Source: Scedosporium boydii
Taxonomy: Eukaryota; Ascomycota; Sordariomycetes; Microascales; Microascaceae
NCBI GenBank assembly: GCA_002221725.1
Contig: NJFT01000283.1
Coordinates: 1 to 46,009, forward strand
Direction: 5' to 3'
DNA: 46,009 nt
The notes under the pieces were generated by a model that saw only the letters and a program-made list of their open reading frames with translations, did not search any database and had not been told where the DNA came from. Made by a program: the position numbers and the translations under genes. Positions within the stretch are counted from its first letter, which is position 1. Every line of letters starts with the position of its first letter. This document shows, in pieces, positions 45,585 through 46,009 of this stretch.

Positions 45585-46009
45585 AGCAACCAATCTTGCA
45601 TATTCTATATATCCATAGATTACGGACCGACAACGAAACCACTCTCTCCGAGCCACGACTTTAACTCACGGACGCCGAGGCATTTATTGTAATATATATA
45701 TATATATATGTGCCCATCGCTTTTCGTCCGCATCGGTTCTCGCACACGACACACCTCTGGATATATATTCCTACACCGACCCCGGCTCGCTCTCACCCAC
45801 AAGAAACTCTACTCACATCTAGCTCGTTAATGTCTTGTTCTTCTTCTTTTCGCCAACCAACTCAACTCTAAGCCAACTACGACGAGGGAGAGCTCGTTTA
45901 GGTATATTTCAAATGAGGCCAGTGGAGAGGCGAATGGGTATGCGCAGGCTTTTTTGTCGATTGTTTTTGCGTTTTCGGGGTTTGATCAACCGAATTATGT
46001 ACGTCTTGT
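45585..46009. other. 3' flank of the PDH-kinase gene to window end
   Basis: No gene seen. It contains an (AT)9 microsatellite at 45692-45709 about 110 bp after the stop codon, probably in or near the 3' UTR. Confidence 0.5.
45692..45709 (+). repeat. (AT)9 microsatellite
   Basis: Perfect AT dinucleotide run in the 3' flank of the kinase gene. Confidence 0.85.

Noticed and set aside
1..46009. Biosynthetic cluster, CRISPR array, defence island or telomere repeat
   Set aside because: No backbone enzyme, spaced direct repeats, prokaryote-type genes or TTAGGG arrays were seen; the neighbours are unrelated housekeeping genes.

Overview
The window is nuclear DNA of a filamentous ascomycete, most likely a Sordariomycete. 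The evidence is short 55-90 nt introns with GTAAGT/GTATGT donors and CTAAC/CTGAC branch points, C-rich third codon positions, monocistronic genes on both strands separated by 0.1-4.6 kb spacers, and proteins of clearly fungal type. I fitted introns by hand. Every multi-exon model below is in frame across all junctions, but none has been tested against RNA or homologues.

Left part (1-15.2 kb): three minus-strand genes. They are a 1016-residue single-exon WD40 protein of the WDR62/MABP1 type (1114-4164), the Ypt6-GEF subunit Rgp1 (6853-9510, one intron) and an apparently intact Dicer-like protein of the Dcl2 type (10493-15227, six exons, 1466 residues). Middle part (15.2-31 kb): an RCC1-repeat protein divergent from dicer and convergent with proteasome subunit alpha-2; a membrane RING-CH ubiquitin ligase; a GT34 alpha-1,6-mannosyltransferase of the Mnn10/Mnn11 type; and sphingosine-1-phosphate lyase. 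A 4.7 kb gene-poor stretch with one small orphan ORF follows. Right part (31-46 kb): a DUF7514-type protein whose first intron appears to be GC-AG, a nine-exon MFS sugar transporter, an LTR-like block inside AT-rich DNA, a coiled-coil protein of unknown function on the minus strand, and a mitochondrial pyruvate-dehydrogenase-type kinase.

The genes do not form a pathway cluster. They are mostly housekeeping functions: Golgi/ER trafficking and glycosylation, proteasome, sphingolipid turnover, RNA silencing, sugar uptake and PDH control. There is no biosynthetic backbone enzyme, phage-like module or CRISPR.

The strongest signal not explained by genes is an 11-bp intergenic motif, GTACTTCGTAC (or its complement GTACGAAGTAC). 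I found five exact copies and several near-copies, all outside coding sequence. It is accompanied by a GTAC-rich kilobase at 4.8-5.8 kb. I see no clear evidence of a new multi-gene system.
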